Assembly (NCBI RefSeq): GCF_015679185.1
Contig: NZ_CP064939.1
Location: 3,162,001 to 3,226,000, forward strand
Direction: 5' to 3'
Length of the DNA stretch: 64,000 nucleotides
DNA from: Pedobacter endophyticus
GTDB taxonomy: Bacteria; Bacteroidota; Bacteroidia; Sphingobacteriales; Sphingobacteriaceae
Shown: positions 9,401 to 17,723 of the stretch, piece by piece
Numbering within the stretch: position 1 is the first letter of the stretch
How the letters are laid out: every line of letters begins with the position of its first letter
Program-made: the position numbers and the translations under genes
The notes under the pieces: generated by a model
Databases searched by the model: none
Seen by the model: the letters and a program-made list of their open reading frames with translations, nothing else
What the model was told of the DNA's origin: nothing

Positions 9401-10155
9401 ACGATGAAATCGGCTCTTTAATAAAAGAATACAACAATATGATTTCGGCACTGGAACAGAGCGCACTGAAGCTGGCTCAGTCTGAAAGAGAGAGCGCCTG
9501 GAGGGAAATGGCAAAACAGGTAGCCCACGAAATAAAGAATCCGCTTACACCACTTAAATTGGGCGTTCAGCTGTTAGAAAAATCGTGGAGGGAAAAAGAC
9601 CCCAACTTTGAGAACAAATTCAACAAATTTAGCAAATCGTTTATCGAACAGATTGATAGCCTTTCGAAAATTGCATCGGAGTTTTCAAACTTCGCCAAAA
9701 TGCCCGATACCAACCTCGAGAAGCTCGATATTTTCCCGGTGATTGAACAGGCAAGAGAAGTGTACAAAAGTGCAGCCAACGTAGAGATTAATGTTTTTAA
9801 TAAAACAGATCACGATATTCGGATTCTGGCCGACCACGATCAGCTGTTGAGAACGTTTAATAACCTTTTCAAAAATGCCATTGAGGCCATCGACGGCGAT
9901 TCGCCATGCGCCATTACAGTTTCCTTATATAATGATGATTTGCGGGCCTATATTGAAATTAAAGACAATGGCAAAGGCATTCCGGAGATTTTGCAGGACA
10001 AAATTTTTGTTCCGAACTTTACCACCAAAACGTCGGGTACCGGCTTGGGTTTGGCCTTTGTAAAGCAAGCTATTGAAAACGCCGGCGGAACAGTTAGGTT
10101 TACATCGGTTAATGGATTGGGCACAACATTTTACTTAAGCCTAAAATTGGCATAG
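6424..10155 (+). CDS. Very large multi-transmembrane sensor histidine kinase (NtrY-like core)
   Basis: This 1243-residue protein has an N-terminal membrane segment (about 10-28), an extracytoplasmic region, a cluster of membrane helices (about 215-465), a second extracytoplasmic region, membrane segments near 725 and 775, a third sensor region, and a last membrane helix near 945. A HAMP domain (about 963-1015), HisKA with H1035 in AKQVAHEIKNPLTPLKLGVQ, and an HATPase domain (NLFKNAIEAI, DNGKGIP, GTGLGLAFV) follow. The catalytic part resembles NtrY. Nothing adjacent looks like its response regulator. Large kinases of this layout are known in Bacteroidota, but I do not recognise a named one. 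It starts 30 bases after the fabD terminator. Confidence 0.88.
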   Translation: MKLSFGFKIRFLLLVLGCCLIATSISLSRFTTKSNLLNRDAQEIQERLLTKEKAVKDFLADSSKVAQAKRFHLDPDPAIAFLNTYRKETGIYLFTYQHNELKFWSTYKVSGIDPQTIREGSSVLYFSNGWYDVIKSTQGDFTFIFLIGIQSQYQFKETEYFKNNIDPLLSSSNLLTLASFTDKDIYSIKGLDNKFLFGLKVKPGFVDSYYSPLQLWLFIAGLASICMFFNSLCSFIAKRGHIAWATCLLLFFFLAFRLSDLYFGWFNHRFPLDLFDPKIYADSFLMPSLGDFLLNVIVCTWLLLFMFNHKQQYKFPRWIKESRTLGLIIQCLLMGFIGWVAWQADDIFFGLIFNSKINFDIINILKLGGTSWVGIVILCLAWFQIYLITIISVSVSTQLNINNRDRLVIFLVGLAIVFAYKLMVDFNIFFLVFALVLFIVARAAYLKEKTFSIGLFALVFFCLAFNTSIKYTRYKDYKERSLREPLATKVQSSYDPNAIVALGVLGDELANDEFLEKYFNANTPSNPAVLKNHIKDYLDGYLNRYDYQIYPYDNDGLAISNPSIPPISKYKNLVEAGSVKIEGSNYFYQVNNTFGYQDYFGIVSVVKNGSLLGTLVLELRSKPYNYNNRLPDLLGDQKQIRDEDFKGYSIALYSNNKLLNQSGNYTYPLDGSIFKGKNDDFTVYNDDEMRYSHLIYKPSASKMVIISKEKVDYVERLAALSFFFLVFIIFSIVLYGLIWLIKNLDDDKVGWFSINRSLMINANKILYKTRIQVVIVLSVMATLIIVGWVTYYYMNYEYRGQQDALIRDKIRKVQQNFEKQVFNNGTIEDDDNAIADFNNFADINNADLNLYNTDGDLIMTTYPKLYNYKVISRKMGPLAYAYLHNLHRSEFINLKEQIGALTYAAAYAPIRNAQNKTIAYIGLPNYSNEEEYSDKIALFVSNLINIYALVFVAIGVLAVFLANQITNPLTFIQESISKTKIGQRNEPIVWRRHDEIGSLIKEYNNMISALEQSALKLAQSERESAWREMAKQVAHEIKNPLTPLKLGVQLLEKSWREKDPNFENKFNKFSKSFIEQIDSLSKIASEFSNFAKMPDTNLEKLDIFPVIEQAREVYKSAANVEINVFNKTDHDIRILADHDQLLRTFNNLFKNAIEAIDGDSPCAITVSLYNDDLRAYIEIKDNGKGIPEILQDKIFVPNFTTKTSGTGLGLAFVKQAIENAGGTVRFTSVNGLGTTFYLSLKLA

Positions 10156-10514
10156 GCCGCGTCGAGCATTTTCTTATCGTTTTTTGGTCTTAAATGCGCT
10201 ATTGTTTAAACTGCTGCCATTAAGCAATCCGAACTACTGATGTTATTTGGGCACAAAAAAAAATGTCCCTGAGCGCCCCCCATTGTCATCTAGTTAAAAA
10301 TAAAACATTGTCACCCTGAGCGGAGTCGAAGGGCAGATGTTTAATAGCTGTATCCTATAAAAAAGTTTTCAACTGAGTTTATTTGTAGCGAAGCCGAAAG
10401 GCTCAGACTGGCATGGATAAGAACTATTATAATGACATAGGCAGCATAAGACACAGGAGTACTGTTAAGCCTGATTTGACCTAACTTATTGCACTTTAAA
10501 AATTCTGATGCTAT
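10156..10514. repeat. Gene-free region with one GTCACCCTGAGCGGAGTCGA repeat
   Basis: The region between two convergent genes holds a single half-copy (about 10310-10336) of the hairpin family that forms the array at 38614-39364. No gene, RNA or clear terminator was recognised in the rest. Confidence 0.6.
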
Positions 10515-11417
10515 TTAACGGAGCTGAACCTGGGCCTTACCCATTGTATTTCCACCTGAATAAAGAATTACCGTATAAATTCCTTTTATAAATGGCTTTG
10601 GGTTTGTCCAGTCGATAACAAAGGTGCTGTTATCGTTATTGTAATCAATGAAAATAGAATGGCTGTATTGCATTTCCTGGCCGTCGGCTTCAAAGCGATT
10701 GCTTTCATCGGCCAAAAGATTACCTGCCGGATCGAATACGCGTAAGTAAATGTTATGGTGGCCTTTTTCTGCAAGTTGGTTAGGAACAATGGTAAAACGA
10801 ACGCTTAACTTTTCGGCGGTAGATGATTTGGTTACCTCTACCCTTTTACCGCTAGATTTGGTTCTGAAAGCGATAATTTCAGCGTCTTGAAGCTTTAGTA
10901 CCGAAGCGGTTTTTACTTTTGCGCTCAGGTTTGCATTCTCATTTTCTAAATTCGATGCCTTGTTGCTGATATCTCTCAGTGTGCTTTGAAGACTATCGCG
11001 GCTGTTCTTTAAAAAAATGTTATCCTTTTGAAGTTGTATAATCTGGTCGTTGTAGTTCTTAACAAAAGTTTTCAGGTCGTTGATCTGGGCATTGGCTTTA
11101 TCTAACTCACCCTGGGTAATCTGGTTTTTCTCGAGGGCAACCTTTAGCTCTTCAATTTTTTCGCGGGCCAGCTTTTGTTCCCCAATAAGTTTTTCGTTTA
11201 AATCGAGGTTCAAAGCATTAACCTTATCCAGCTCAACTTCGATCTTTTCTACCTCCAGGCGCAACTTGTCTTTCTCCGTACTTACCGTAACAAACCTTTG
11301 ACTTTGCTGTCGATCCTTAAAAAATAGATAGGCGTTTGTACCGATAAGTGCTGTTATAACTATAATCAGAAAGTAAATCTTGTTTCTATCACCCTTATTT
11401 ATTTTTTGTGGTTCCAT
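10515..11417 (-). CDS. Membrane-anchored coiled-coil protein of unknown function
   Basis: I do not recognise this family. The 300-residue protein has a short basic cytosolic N-terminus, one membrane helix (about 14-33), a long heptad-rich coiled coil rich in Glu, Lys, Leu and Asn (about 45-170), and a beta-rich C-terminal domain (about 180-300) with aromatic-rich strands such as FDPAGNLLADESNRF and FVIDWTNPKPFIKGIYTVILY. The layout suggests an envelope protein whose C-terminal domain sits in the periplasm at the end of a stalk. It is a single gene, convergent with the large kinase and divergent from the glycosidase. Confidence 0.75.
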   Translation of the reverse strand: MEPQKINKGDRNKIYFLIIVITALIGTNAYLFFKDRQQSQRFVTVSTEKDKLRLEVEKIEVELDKVNALNLDLNEKLIGEQKLAREKIEELKVALEKNQITQGELDKANAQINDLKTFVKNYNDQIIQLQKDNIFLKNSRDSLQSTLRDISNKASNLENENANLSAKVKTASVLKLQDAEIIAFRTKSSGKRVEVTKSSTAEKLSVRFTIVPNQLAEKGHHNIYLRVFDPAGNLLADESNRFEADGQEMQYSHSIFIDYNNDNSTFVIDWTNPKPFIKGIYTVILYSGGNTMGKAQVQLR

Positions 11418-11620
11418 TTTATGCTGCTGTATCTTCTTAAATTAATATACTTTTGTTAATCCATAGGTAAATGGGGTATACAATTAATTTCAGCAGGGCG
11501 AAGGTTATAATTTTACGAAAACTTATAAGAGTTCTTAAAAAATTTCGTTTACTTGCTAGTGAATAATGTGGAATTACTCTACACAAATACTCATCCTGAT
11601 TAAAAAACAATACAGAAATA

Positions 11621-13165
11621 ATGCTTAAAAACTTTCTATACGCACTTTTAACTTTAACTGTAATACCTTATATATTAAATGCACAAGCATTATCAAAAAT
11701 TGCACCAAAAAGAGAGTTTAGAGGTGTTTGGGTGGCTACCGTTACCAATATCGACTGGCCCTCGCGACCAGGGCTAAGCGTCGATCAGCAAAAGCAAGAG
11801 CTTATAGGAATATTGGAGCGACACAAGAGTCAGGGCATGAACGCAATTATGCTACAGGTACGCCCGGCAGGCGATGCCTTTTATGCAAAATCTCGCGAGC
11901 CCTGGAGCCAGTGGCTAATGGGCAAGCAAGGCTTAGCACCTTCCCCTGGTTACGACCCTTTGGCTTTTGCCATTAAGGAAGCACACTTTAGAGGAATGGA
12001 GTTGCACGCCTGGTTTAATCCCTACCGTGCCAGCATGAGCAGCAACACCGTATTTAGCGAAAGCCATGCCTACCGCAAACACCCGGATTGGTTTTTTACT
12101 TATGGCGGAAAAAAACAGTTCGATCCGGGCATTCCTGATGTGCGGGAATATATTATTCAGGTAATTTTAGATGTGGTAAAAGAATACGATGTAGATGGAA
12201 TCCATTTCGATGATTATTTTTATCCTTACAAAATAGAAGGGCAAACCATCAACGACAGTGCAACTTTTAACAAATACCCGAACGATATTGCCGATATCAG
12301 AGACTGGCGCAGAAACAATGTCGACCTGCTTATTAAACAATTAGACGACAGTATTCATCATTACAAGAAATGGGTGAAATTTGGTGTTAGCCCCTTCGGC
12401 ATCTGGAAAAACAAGTACGAAGATCCCGAAGGTTCGGCCACGAGCGGCCTGTCGAATTACGCAGAGTTGTTTGCCGACAGCCGAAAATGGGTTAAGGAAG
12501 GCTGGGTAGACTACATCAACCCTCAAGTGTATTTTACTTTTACGCGACGCGTTGCTCCGTTTGCAACCTTGGCCGATTGGTGGGGAAATAACAGCTACGG
12601 CCGACATGTTTATATTGGGCAGGCGGCCTATCTTGTTAACTCAAGGGCCGAAGCCGCCTGGAAAAACCTGTCGGAATTGCCACGTCAAATTCGCTATATC
12701 AGAGAAAACAACCGCATTCAGGGAAGCGTTTTCTTCAGCTCCAAGTCGTTAACTACAGTGGCTCAATCGTTTGGCGACTCTCTTAGAAACGACTTCTACC
12801 GGTATTCGGCGCTACCACCCCAAATGCCATGGTTAGATGATGTGGCGCCAAATGAGCCGCAGGCGCTCACCGCCGATGCACTTAAAGATGGCGTACACCT
12901 GAAATGGTCGGCGCCAGCTAAAGCGACAGATGGTGAAACGGCATCAGGATACGTAATTTACCGTTTTGCAGAAGGAGATAAAATTTCGGTCCTTGATCCG
13001 AAAAACATACTTAAAATTAGTTTTGAAGCCTACCCTTCTTTCATTGATACAAGTACAGAGGGCGGCAAACGGTACAGCTACCTGGTTACAGCGCTCGACC
13101 GACTGAAAAACGAGAGCGAACCGAGCGGGCCCGTTGGTGTCGAAGTGCCTTTGGCAAAAGAGTAG
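11621..13165 (+). CDS. Secreted GHL10 (DUF187) glycosyl hydrolase-like protein with C-terminal FN3 domain
   Basis: The 514-residue protein has a signal peptide (about 1-22), a GHL10-type barrel (about 30-380) beginning FRGVWVATVTNIDWP, with RPAGDAFY and the acidic motif VDGIHFDDYFYPY (191-201), and a fibronectin-III-like domain (about 405-510). Relatives include YngK and E. coli DigH; the latter is known to cut denuded peptidoglycan glycan strands. A role in peptidoglycan remodelling is therefore a reasonable inference, but polysaccharide breakdown is also possible. It is not obviously in an operon. Confidence 0.87.
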   Translation: MLKNFLYALLTLTVIPYILNAQALSKIAPKREFRGVWVATVTNIDWPSRPGLSVDQQKQELIGILERHKSQGMNAIMLQVRPAGDAFYAKSREPWSQWLMGKQGLAPSPGYDPLAFAIKEAHFRGMELHAWFNPYRASMSSNTVFSESHAYRKHPDWFFTYGGKKQFDPGIPDVREYIIQVILDVVKEYDVDGIHFDDYFYPYKIEGQTINDSATFNKYPNDIADIRDWRRNNVDLLIKQLDDSIHHYKKWVKFGVSPFGIWKNKYEDPEGSATSGLSNYAELFADSRKWVKEGWVDYINPQVYFTFTRRVAPFATLADWWGNNSYGRHVYIGQAAYLVNSRAEAAWKNLSELPRQIRYIRENNRIQGSVFFSSKSLTTVAQSFGDSLRNDFYRYSALPPQMPWLDDVAPNEPQALTADALKDGVHLKWSAPAKATDGETASGYVIYRFAEGDKISVLDPKNILKISFEAYPSFIDTSTEGGKRYSYLVTALDRLKNESEPSGPVGVEVPLAKE

Positions 13166-13758
13166 TTGTTACTTTTTTACGCCACATTGTGCGCATTAGG
13201 ATGCCTGGTCAAGCTACGAATGACAGAGACATGAACGATCGTCTTTTCGACTGTAGCGCACTTGTACCGATTTTCATCGGTAGCGGAACGGAGAAATCTT
13301 TGAACTATTTTTCGATGCGGAGTTCAAAGATTTCTCCGCTTCGGTCGAAATGACGATTTGCCGGAAAAACCTGTCATCCGCACTCCTTTGTTTTTCTAAA
13401 ACTGAGCCCGCAGGATGACGACCGCTCTTGGATAACGCCATAAGGTTCGGATGTCATTCCGATTATCCCAGTCATAAAACGATGTTTCAAACATGTGTTC
13501 ACATTAAAGTAAAAATCGGGCCAGGCTGTGCCTCGGTAAAAGATAGTTTCTTTGGCGCAATGGAGACCGCCTTAACAACGTTGCTCAAAGTAATTTGTAA
13601 GCAATAATGAAAACCAAGCATGAGCGCATAAAGGACGACAAACTTTTAAAGCTTTTCTTAAAGCTGTGGATTGAACCGTCACAATTTCATGTTCAATTAG
13701 GTTTTATTTTCTGATTATTAAAACTAAACTTTAAATTCGGTTGCTAAACAAGCTTTAA
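13166..13758. repeat. Gene-free region packed with dispersed repeats
   Basis: Three families lie side by side. Bases about 13239-13362 form a long imperfect hairpin with arms GGAGAAATCTTTGAAC and TTCAAAGATTTCTCC, related to 16791-16885 and 42588-42680. Bases about 13370-13445 carry a CAGGATGACGACCG-type module also seen near 30384. Bases about 13520-13572 carry a diverged copy of the GTGCCTCG...GGGGCAATGACGACCGC module found at 16731 and 30600. No gene is seen. Confidence 0.65.
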
Positions 13759-14922
13759 ATGATGACCGAACGTAAACAACGCCTGCTTTCTCTGGATTTT
13801 TTTAGAGGTTTAACTGTTGCTGCAATGATCCTGGTAAATAATCCGGGTAGTTGGGGACACATTTATGCCCCGCTTGAACATGCCGAATGGAACGGGTGCA
13901 CGCCAACTGATCTGATTTTCCCTTTTTTCCTCTGGATTGTTGGTGTTTCAATTGCCTTTGCCATGAGCAGCAGCAAGGCCGATGCGGCTATGCACGGCAA
14001 AACGATTTCAAAAGCAATAAAACGTGGAATTATATTGTATTTGTTAGGGTTTTTCCTCGCAATTTTTGGAAAAATCATGGGCGTTATTCTCAATGGTAAG
14101 AGCCTGATCGAAGCCTTTGAAACCGTTCGCTTGCTTGGCGTTTTGCAACGAATCGGTATTGTTTTTATCATCAGCAGCATTATCTTTTTAAAATGTTCAA
14201 CGAAAACAATCTTTAAAACGCTGATATCAATACTCGTGGTTTACTGGGCTTTAATGACGTTTGTTCCGGTGCCGGGGGTTGGTTATGCCAATATGGAAAA
14301 GGAAACCAATTTGGCAGCGTGGATCGATCGCGGCATACTAACAGAATCGCATACCTGGGCATCATCAAAAACGTGGGATCCGGAAGGTGTTTTAAGTACC
14401 TTACCAGCGGTTGGAACGTGTTTGTTCGGCATATTGGTTGGCGTTTGGATGCGCAGAAAAGATGTAGACAACCCTACAAAGGTAGCGTGGCTGTTTACCA
14501 CAGGCATTATCGCGGTTATTTTGGGCTTGCTGTGGGACCTCCAATTTCCCATCAATAAATCTCTATGGACGAGTTCCTTTGTGCTTTATACAGGAGGCTT
14601 GGCGTCGGTTGGACTGGCGCTCTGCTATTGGCTTATCGATGTTCAAGGCCATAAAAGCATCACCAAACCCTTCGTGGTTTATGGCGTAAACGCGATTACC
14701 GTGTTCTTTCTGGCGGGTTTGATGCCGAGGTTGTTAAACCTCATTAAAATAACCAACGCCGACGGGTCAAAAACAGGTTTGCTCGAAAAGTTCTATGCAA
14801 TAGGCTACACACCATTTTTTTCGCCCATAAACGCATCGCTGGTTTGGGCAATATCGTATGTGCTTGGCTTTTACGTGCTGCTTTACTTGATGTACAAGAA
14901 AAACATCATTATTAAGGTTTAG
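13759..14922 (+). CDS. NagX/HGSNAT-like integral membrane protein (DUF5009 type)
   Basis: This 387-residue protein has about ten membrane helices and opens with the family signature RLLSLDFFRGLTVAAMILVNNPG, followed by EWNGCTPTDLIFPFFLWIVGVSIAFAMS. Relatives include NagX proteins of chitin/GlcNAc gene clusters and human HGSNAT, which moves acetyl groups across a membrane onto glucosamine. Transmembrane acetylation of an amino sugar is therefore the best guess. No GlcNAc catabolic gene is adjacent. Two ATG codons are in tandem (13759 and 13762); either could serve as the start. Confidence 0.82.
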   Translation: MMTERKQRLLSLDFFRGLTVAAMILVNNPGSWGHIYAPLEHAEWNGCTPTDLIFPFFLWIVGVSIAFAMSSSKADAAMHGKTISKAIKRGIILYLLGFFLAIFGKIMGVILNGKSLIEAFETVRLLGVLQRIGIVFIISSIIFLKCSTKTIFKTLISILVVYWALMTFVPVPGVGYANMEKETNLAAWIDRGILTESHTWASSKTWDPEGVLSTLPAVGTCLFGILVGVWMRRKDVDNPTKVAWLFTTGIIAVILGLLWDLQFPINKSLWTSSFVLYTGGLASVGLALCYWLIDVQGHKSITKPFVVYGVNAITVFFLAGLMPRLLNLIKITNADGSKTGLLEKFYAIGYTPFFSPINASLVWAISYVLGFYVLLYLMYKKNIIIKV

Positions 14923-15045
14923 GCGACGCCTCCGCTTAGCACCGCAGTCGGTTTGAAGAAAACGATAAACCACATTGATTATTTTCTAAATTTGCAGCAT
15001 TAACAAGCATGCCCATAATGCAAATTACTGAGGCTGGAGAACACT

Positions 15046-15813
15046 ATGAAAATCATCTCGTATAACGTTAACGGCATTCGTGCGGCAAGTACCAAAAACT
15101 TTTTCGGCTGGTTACAGGCAACAAACGCAGAGATGGTTTGCCTGCAGGAAGTAAAAGCAATGCCCTCGCAAATTGCTGAAATAATTGCGTTAATTGAGCA
15201 ACTGGGTTATCACCATTATTGGTTTCCTGCCGAGAAAAAAGGCTATAGCGGCGTTGCCATTTTAACGAAAGTTAAACCAAACCATGTTGAATATGGTTGT
15301 GGCGAAGAATGGATTGATAAGGAGGGAAGAATATTGCGGGCCGATTTCGACGACTTTTCGCTAATGAGCCTGTACATGCCATCGGGCTCGAGCGGCGATG
15401 AACGACAGCTTAAAAAGTATGAGTTCATGCGGTTTTTTGATGGCTACATCGGTGAATTACGCAAAGAAATCCCTAATTTAATTGTTAGTGGCGATTACAA
15501 CATCTGCCATACATCGATCGACATTCACAACCCGAAATCGAACGCCAAATCGTCGGGCTTTTTACCGGAGGAACGCGAATGGATGCAGCTCTTTTTGGAT
15601 AATGGCTTTATAGATGCCTTTCGTCATTTTAACAAAGACTCACATCACTATACCTGGTGGAGCTACCGTGCGGGTGCAAGAGGTAAAAACCTGGGTTGGC
15701 GCATTGATTACCATCTGGCCACGCGGCCCATGGAAAGCCGATTAAAAAACTTGAGAATATTGCCCGATGCCATTCACTCAGATCACTGCCCTGTTTTGTT
15801 GGAGATTGAGTAG
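15046..15813 (+). CDS. xth: Exodeoxyribonuclease III (AP endonuclease)
   Basis: ExoIII repairs abasic sites and blocked 3' ends and acts in the cytoplasm. All residues of the exonuclease-endonuclease-phosphatase fold are visible in the 255-residue protein: N7 (YNVNG), E35 (LQEVK), Y110, D150 and N152 (SGDYNICH), and D246/H247 in SDHCPV. GWRIDYHLA (217-225) is the usual substrate-side motif. The length is normal. A TAAATTTG box at 14987-14994 is a possible promoter -7 element about 50 bases upstream. Confidence 0.95.
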   Translation: MKIISYNVNGIRAASTKNFFGWLQATNAEMVCLQEVKAMPSQIAEIIALIEQLGYHHYWFPAEKKGYSGVAILTKVKPNHVEYGCGEEWIDKEGRILRADFDDFSLMSLYMPSGSSGDERQLKKYEFMRFFDGYIGELRKEIPNLIVSGDYNICHTSIDIHNPKSNAKSSGFLPEEREWMQLFLDNGFIDAFRHFNKDSHHYTWWSYRAGARGKNLGWRIDYHLATRPMESRLKNLRILPDAIHSDHCPVLLEIE

Positions 15814-15866
15814 TTCGGTTAAGTGTTAAGCGGTTAATTTCATGAATTGATTAACAAGAAAATGCG

Positions 15867-16025
15867 CTACAAATGCTCTGCTTCGTACTTTTCTCCGGCC
15901 TTAAGCATTAGTTCAATCTGTTTTAAATCATCGGCAGTGGGCTCTTCCTTTTCCTGCAGTTCAAACACGGCAATCATGTTGTCTTCATATTGCTTTTCGG
16001 TTTTAATAACGATTTCTTGTGCCAT
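15867..16025 (-). CDS. 52-residue protein resembling the N-terminal segment of HigA antitoxins
   Basis: A short acidic protein starts 12 bases after the stop of the cyclo-ligase gene and is probably co-transcribed with it. The pattern IKTEKQYEDNM...ELQ...PTADDL..IELM.KAGEKYEAEHL matches, by eye, the helical N-terminal segment of HigA-type antitoxins (I-TE-x-Y-x-A ... YE-x-EH). The helix-turn-helix domain that should follow is absent: the frame ends right after EHL, and the next codons do not encode one. It may be a remnant, or an independent small protein. No HigB-like toxin gene lies next to it. Confidence 0.55.
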   Translation of the reverse strand: MAQEIVIKTEKQYEDNMIAVFELQEKEEPTADDLKQIELMLKAGEKYEAEHL

Positions 16026-16037
16026 GATTTGCTGCGC

Positions 16038-16598
16038 TTAAAATGTAATGGTTGCTGCTGGGGTAATGCAAAGGTCTAAACGGATATCGTGAGTATTCAC
16101 ATCGTCGATCTTCTCAATTGCAGGCGACAAAGATAGGCCAATTTTCTGAGCATTTAAATTTTGTAGAAAGCGATCGTAGAAGCCTTTGCCATAACCCACG
16201 CGGTAGCCTTGCTTATCAAAAGACAGCAACGGAATTAAAACCATATCTACTTCCCCGCTATGCAGGTTTCCTTTTTGGGGCTCGAGGATGTTGTAAAGGT
16301 TTTTTTGGAGATCATTTATGCCCAAGTATTCGTGATGTGTCATTAAAGCAGTATTAAAATCGGCCTTCGGAACAATGATCTTAATATCAGGATGATTTTC
16401 TGCTAGCCATTCGATAATCAGGAAAGTATTCGGCTCTCTTTTTTCTGCTATCGGCAAAAACAGGTGGATTGTGTTTATGCCCTCAAAATCCAGCATCGTA
16501 AATTGATCCAGCAATCCTTTGTTCAGTTGGCTATATTCATCTTCCCCGATTGCCAATCTGTCTGTTGAAGCGTGTTTTCTGATCTCTGATTTTAACAT
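16038..16598 (-). CDS. 5-formyltetrahydrofolate cyclo-ligase
   Basis: The enzyme uses ATP to convert 5-formyl-THF to 5,10-methenyl-THF. The 186-residue protein has the N-terminal basic helix (MLKSEIRKHA), the middle segment IHLFLPIAEKREPNT and the ATP-binding motif GYRVGYGKGFYDRFL (about 131-145) that defines the family. The length is normal. The small HigA-N-terminus-like gene follows by 12 bases. Confidence 0.9.
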   Translation of the reverse strand: MLKSEIRKHASTDRLAIGEDEYSQLNKGLLDQFTMLDFEGINTIHLFLPIAEKREPNTFLIIEWLAENHPDIKIIVPKADFNTALMTHHEYLGINDLQKNLYNILEPQKGNLHSGEVDMVLIPLLSFDKQGYRVGYGKGFYDRFLQNLNAQKIGLSLSPAIEKIDDVNTHDIRLDLCITPAATITF

Positions 16599-16995
16599 AA
16601 GGACAAGTTAAGTAAAATAACAATTAGGGTTACAGCTTGTTTTTGAGATTAGCAGAGCGGGCTTGTGCGAACTGAGGCAATCTGGCTTACAAAAAGAGAT
16701 TGCTTTTCCGAAAAATGGGGAAAGGCCGTGCCTCGCTACAAAGTAGCCCCTTTGGGGCAATGACGACCGCTTCACATCTCGCCCGTCCTTTCGACCGTAG
16801 CATAGCGGAACGGAGAAATCTTTGAACCAGTTTCGATGAAAAGTCCTGAGATTTCTCCGCTTCGGTCGAAATGACGATTAGTCGAAAGAACCAGTCATCA
16901 ATTTTTGTTTTCTAAACTTAACCTTTGAGGACAACGACCGCTCGTAATTGCTTTCTTTTCCGTATAAATCCGCCTTTCGGCGGGAAATTAGTGCA
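16599..16995. repeat. Gene-free region with two dispersed repeat families
   Basis: Bases about 16725-16775 are a copy of the GTGCCTCGCTACAAAGTAGC module (also about 30598 and 47800). Bases about 16791-16885 are a copy of the GGAGAAATCTTTGAAC hairpin family (also 13239 and 42588). No gene is seen. Confidence 0.65.
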
Positions 16996-17028
16996 CAAAA
17001 AAACCCCTGAAAATCAATTCAAGGGCTT
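16996..17028 (-). terminator. Intrinsic terminator after the tandem efp genes
   Basis: On the minus strand an 8-bp stem (one G-T pair, arms at 17018-17025 and 17004-17011) is followed by a run of eight T residues. Confidence 0.8.
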
Positions 17029-17044
17029 GTTTTAAAAAATAAAT

Positions 17045-17605
17045 TTATTTCACACGCTCAACATATTCGCCGGTACGTGTATCAACCTTAATTTTATCGC
17101 CCTGGTTTACAAACATTGGCACTTTTACTTCAACGCCGTTTTCTAACGTTGCCGCTTTTAGTGCATTTGTAGAGGTATCGCCTTTAACCGCTGGTTCAGA
17201 ATAGGTAATTTCGAACTCGGCAAAGTTTGGCAACTGGCCCATAATCGCCTCATCACTTTCCATCGACACGATAACGCTCATACCTTCTTTTAAAAATTTG
17301 ATCGCAGAGCCAAATAACGATTTTTCTACATTATATTGCTCGTAAGTATTGTTATCCATCACTACCAGATAATCACCATCTTCGTACAGATACTGATAAT
17401 CGTTGGTTTCTACACGGCATATCTCAACAGCTTCGTCGGTATTCATACGAGCCTCAACAATTCTGCCTGTCTTAATGTTGCGAAACTTACCCGTGTAAAA
17501 TGCGCCGCCCTTACCCGGTGTACGGTGGTTCCACTCGTCAACAGTAACCAACTCGTTGTTCACACGTAGAATGTTACCGGTTTTAATTTCTGATGCTTTT
17601 GCCAT
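17045..17605 (-). CDS. efp: Elongation factor P, canonical copy
   Basis: EF-P binds ribosomes stalled at proline stretches and promotes peptide bond formation. The 186-residue protein has the three usual beta-barrel domains. The loop that reaches the peptidyl-transferase centre reads TPGKGGAF, with the conserved tip lysine at K32. The C-terminal GDKIKVDTRTGEYVERVK is typical. No EpmA, EpmB or EarP modification gene lies in the window, so the state of K32 is unknown. A second efp gene lies 118 bases upstream in the same direction. This copy has its own TACCTTTG box at 17651-17658. Confidence 0.95.
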   Translation of the reverse strand: MAKASEIKTGNILRVNNELVTVDEWNHRTPGKGGAFYTGKFRNIKTGRIVEARMNTDEAVEICRVETNDYQYLYEDGDYLVVMDNNTYEQYNVEKSLFGSAIKFLKEGMSVIVSMESDEAIMGQLPNFAEFEITYSEPAVKGDTSTNALKAATLENGVEVKVPMFVNQGDKIKVDTRTGEYVERVK

Positions 17606-17650
17606 ATTGTTTTATCCTATTGGGATTTTTTATTTCAGTTTTTGGTGGAT

Positions 17651-17658
17651 CAAAGGTA
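17651..17658 (-). promoter_or_regulatory. Promoter -7 element for the canonical efp
   Basis: On the minus strand TACCTTTG, a full match to TAnnTTTG, lies about 45 bases before the efp start. This suggests that the downstream copy can be transcribed independently of its neighbour. Confidence 0.6.
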
Positions 17659-17723
17659 AAATTATTTTAATAAAAACCTATATCAGTTTAAGGCATAAGT
17701 TGTAGGTTGTAAGGTGCTTTGAG

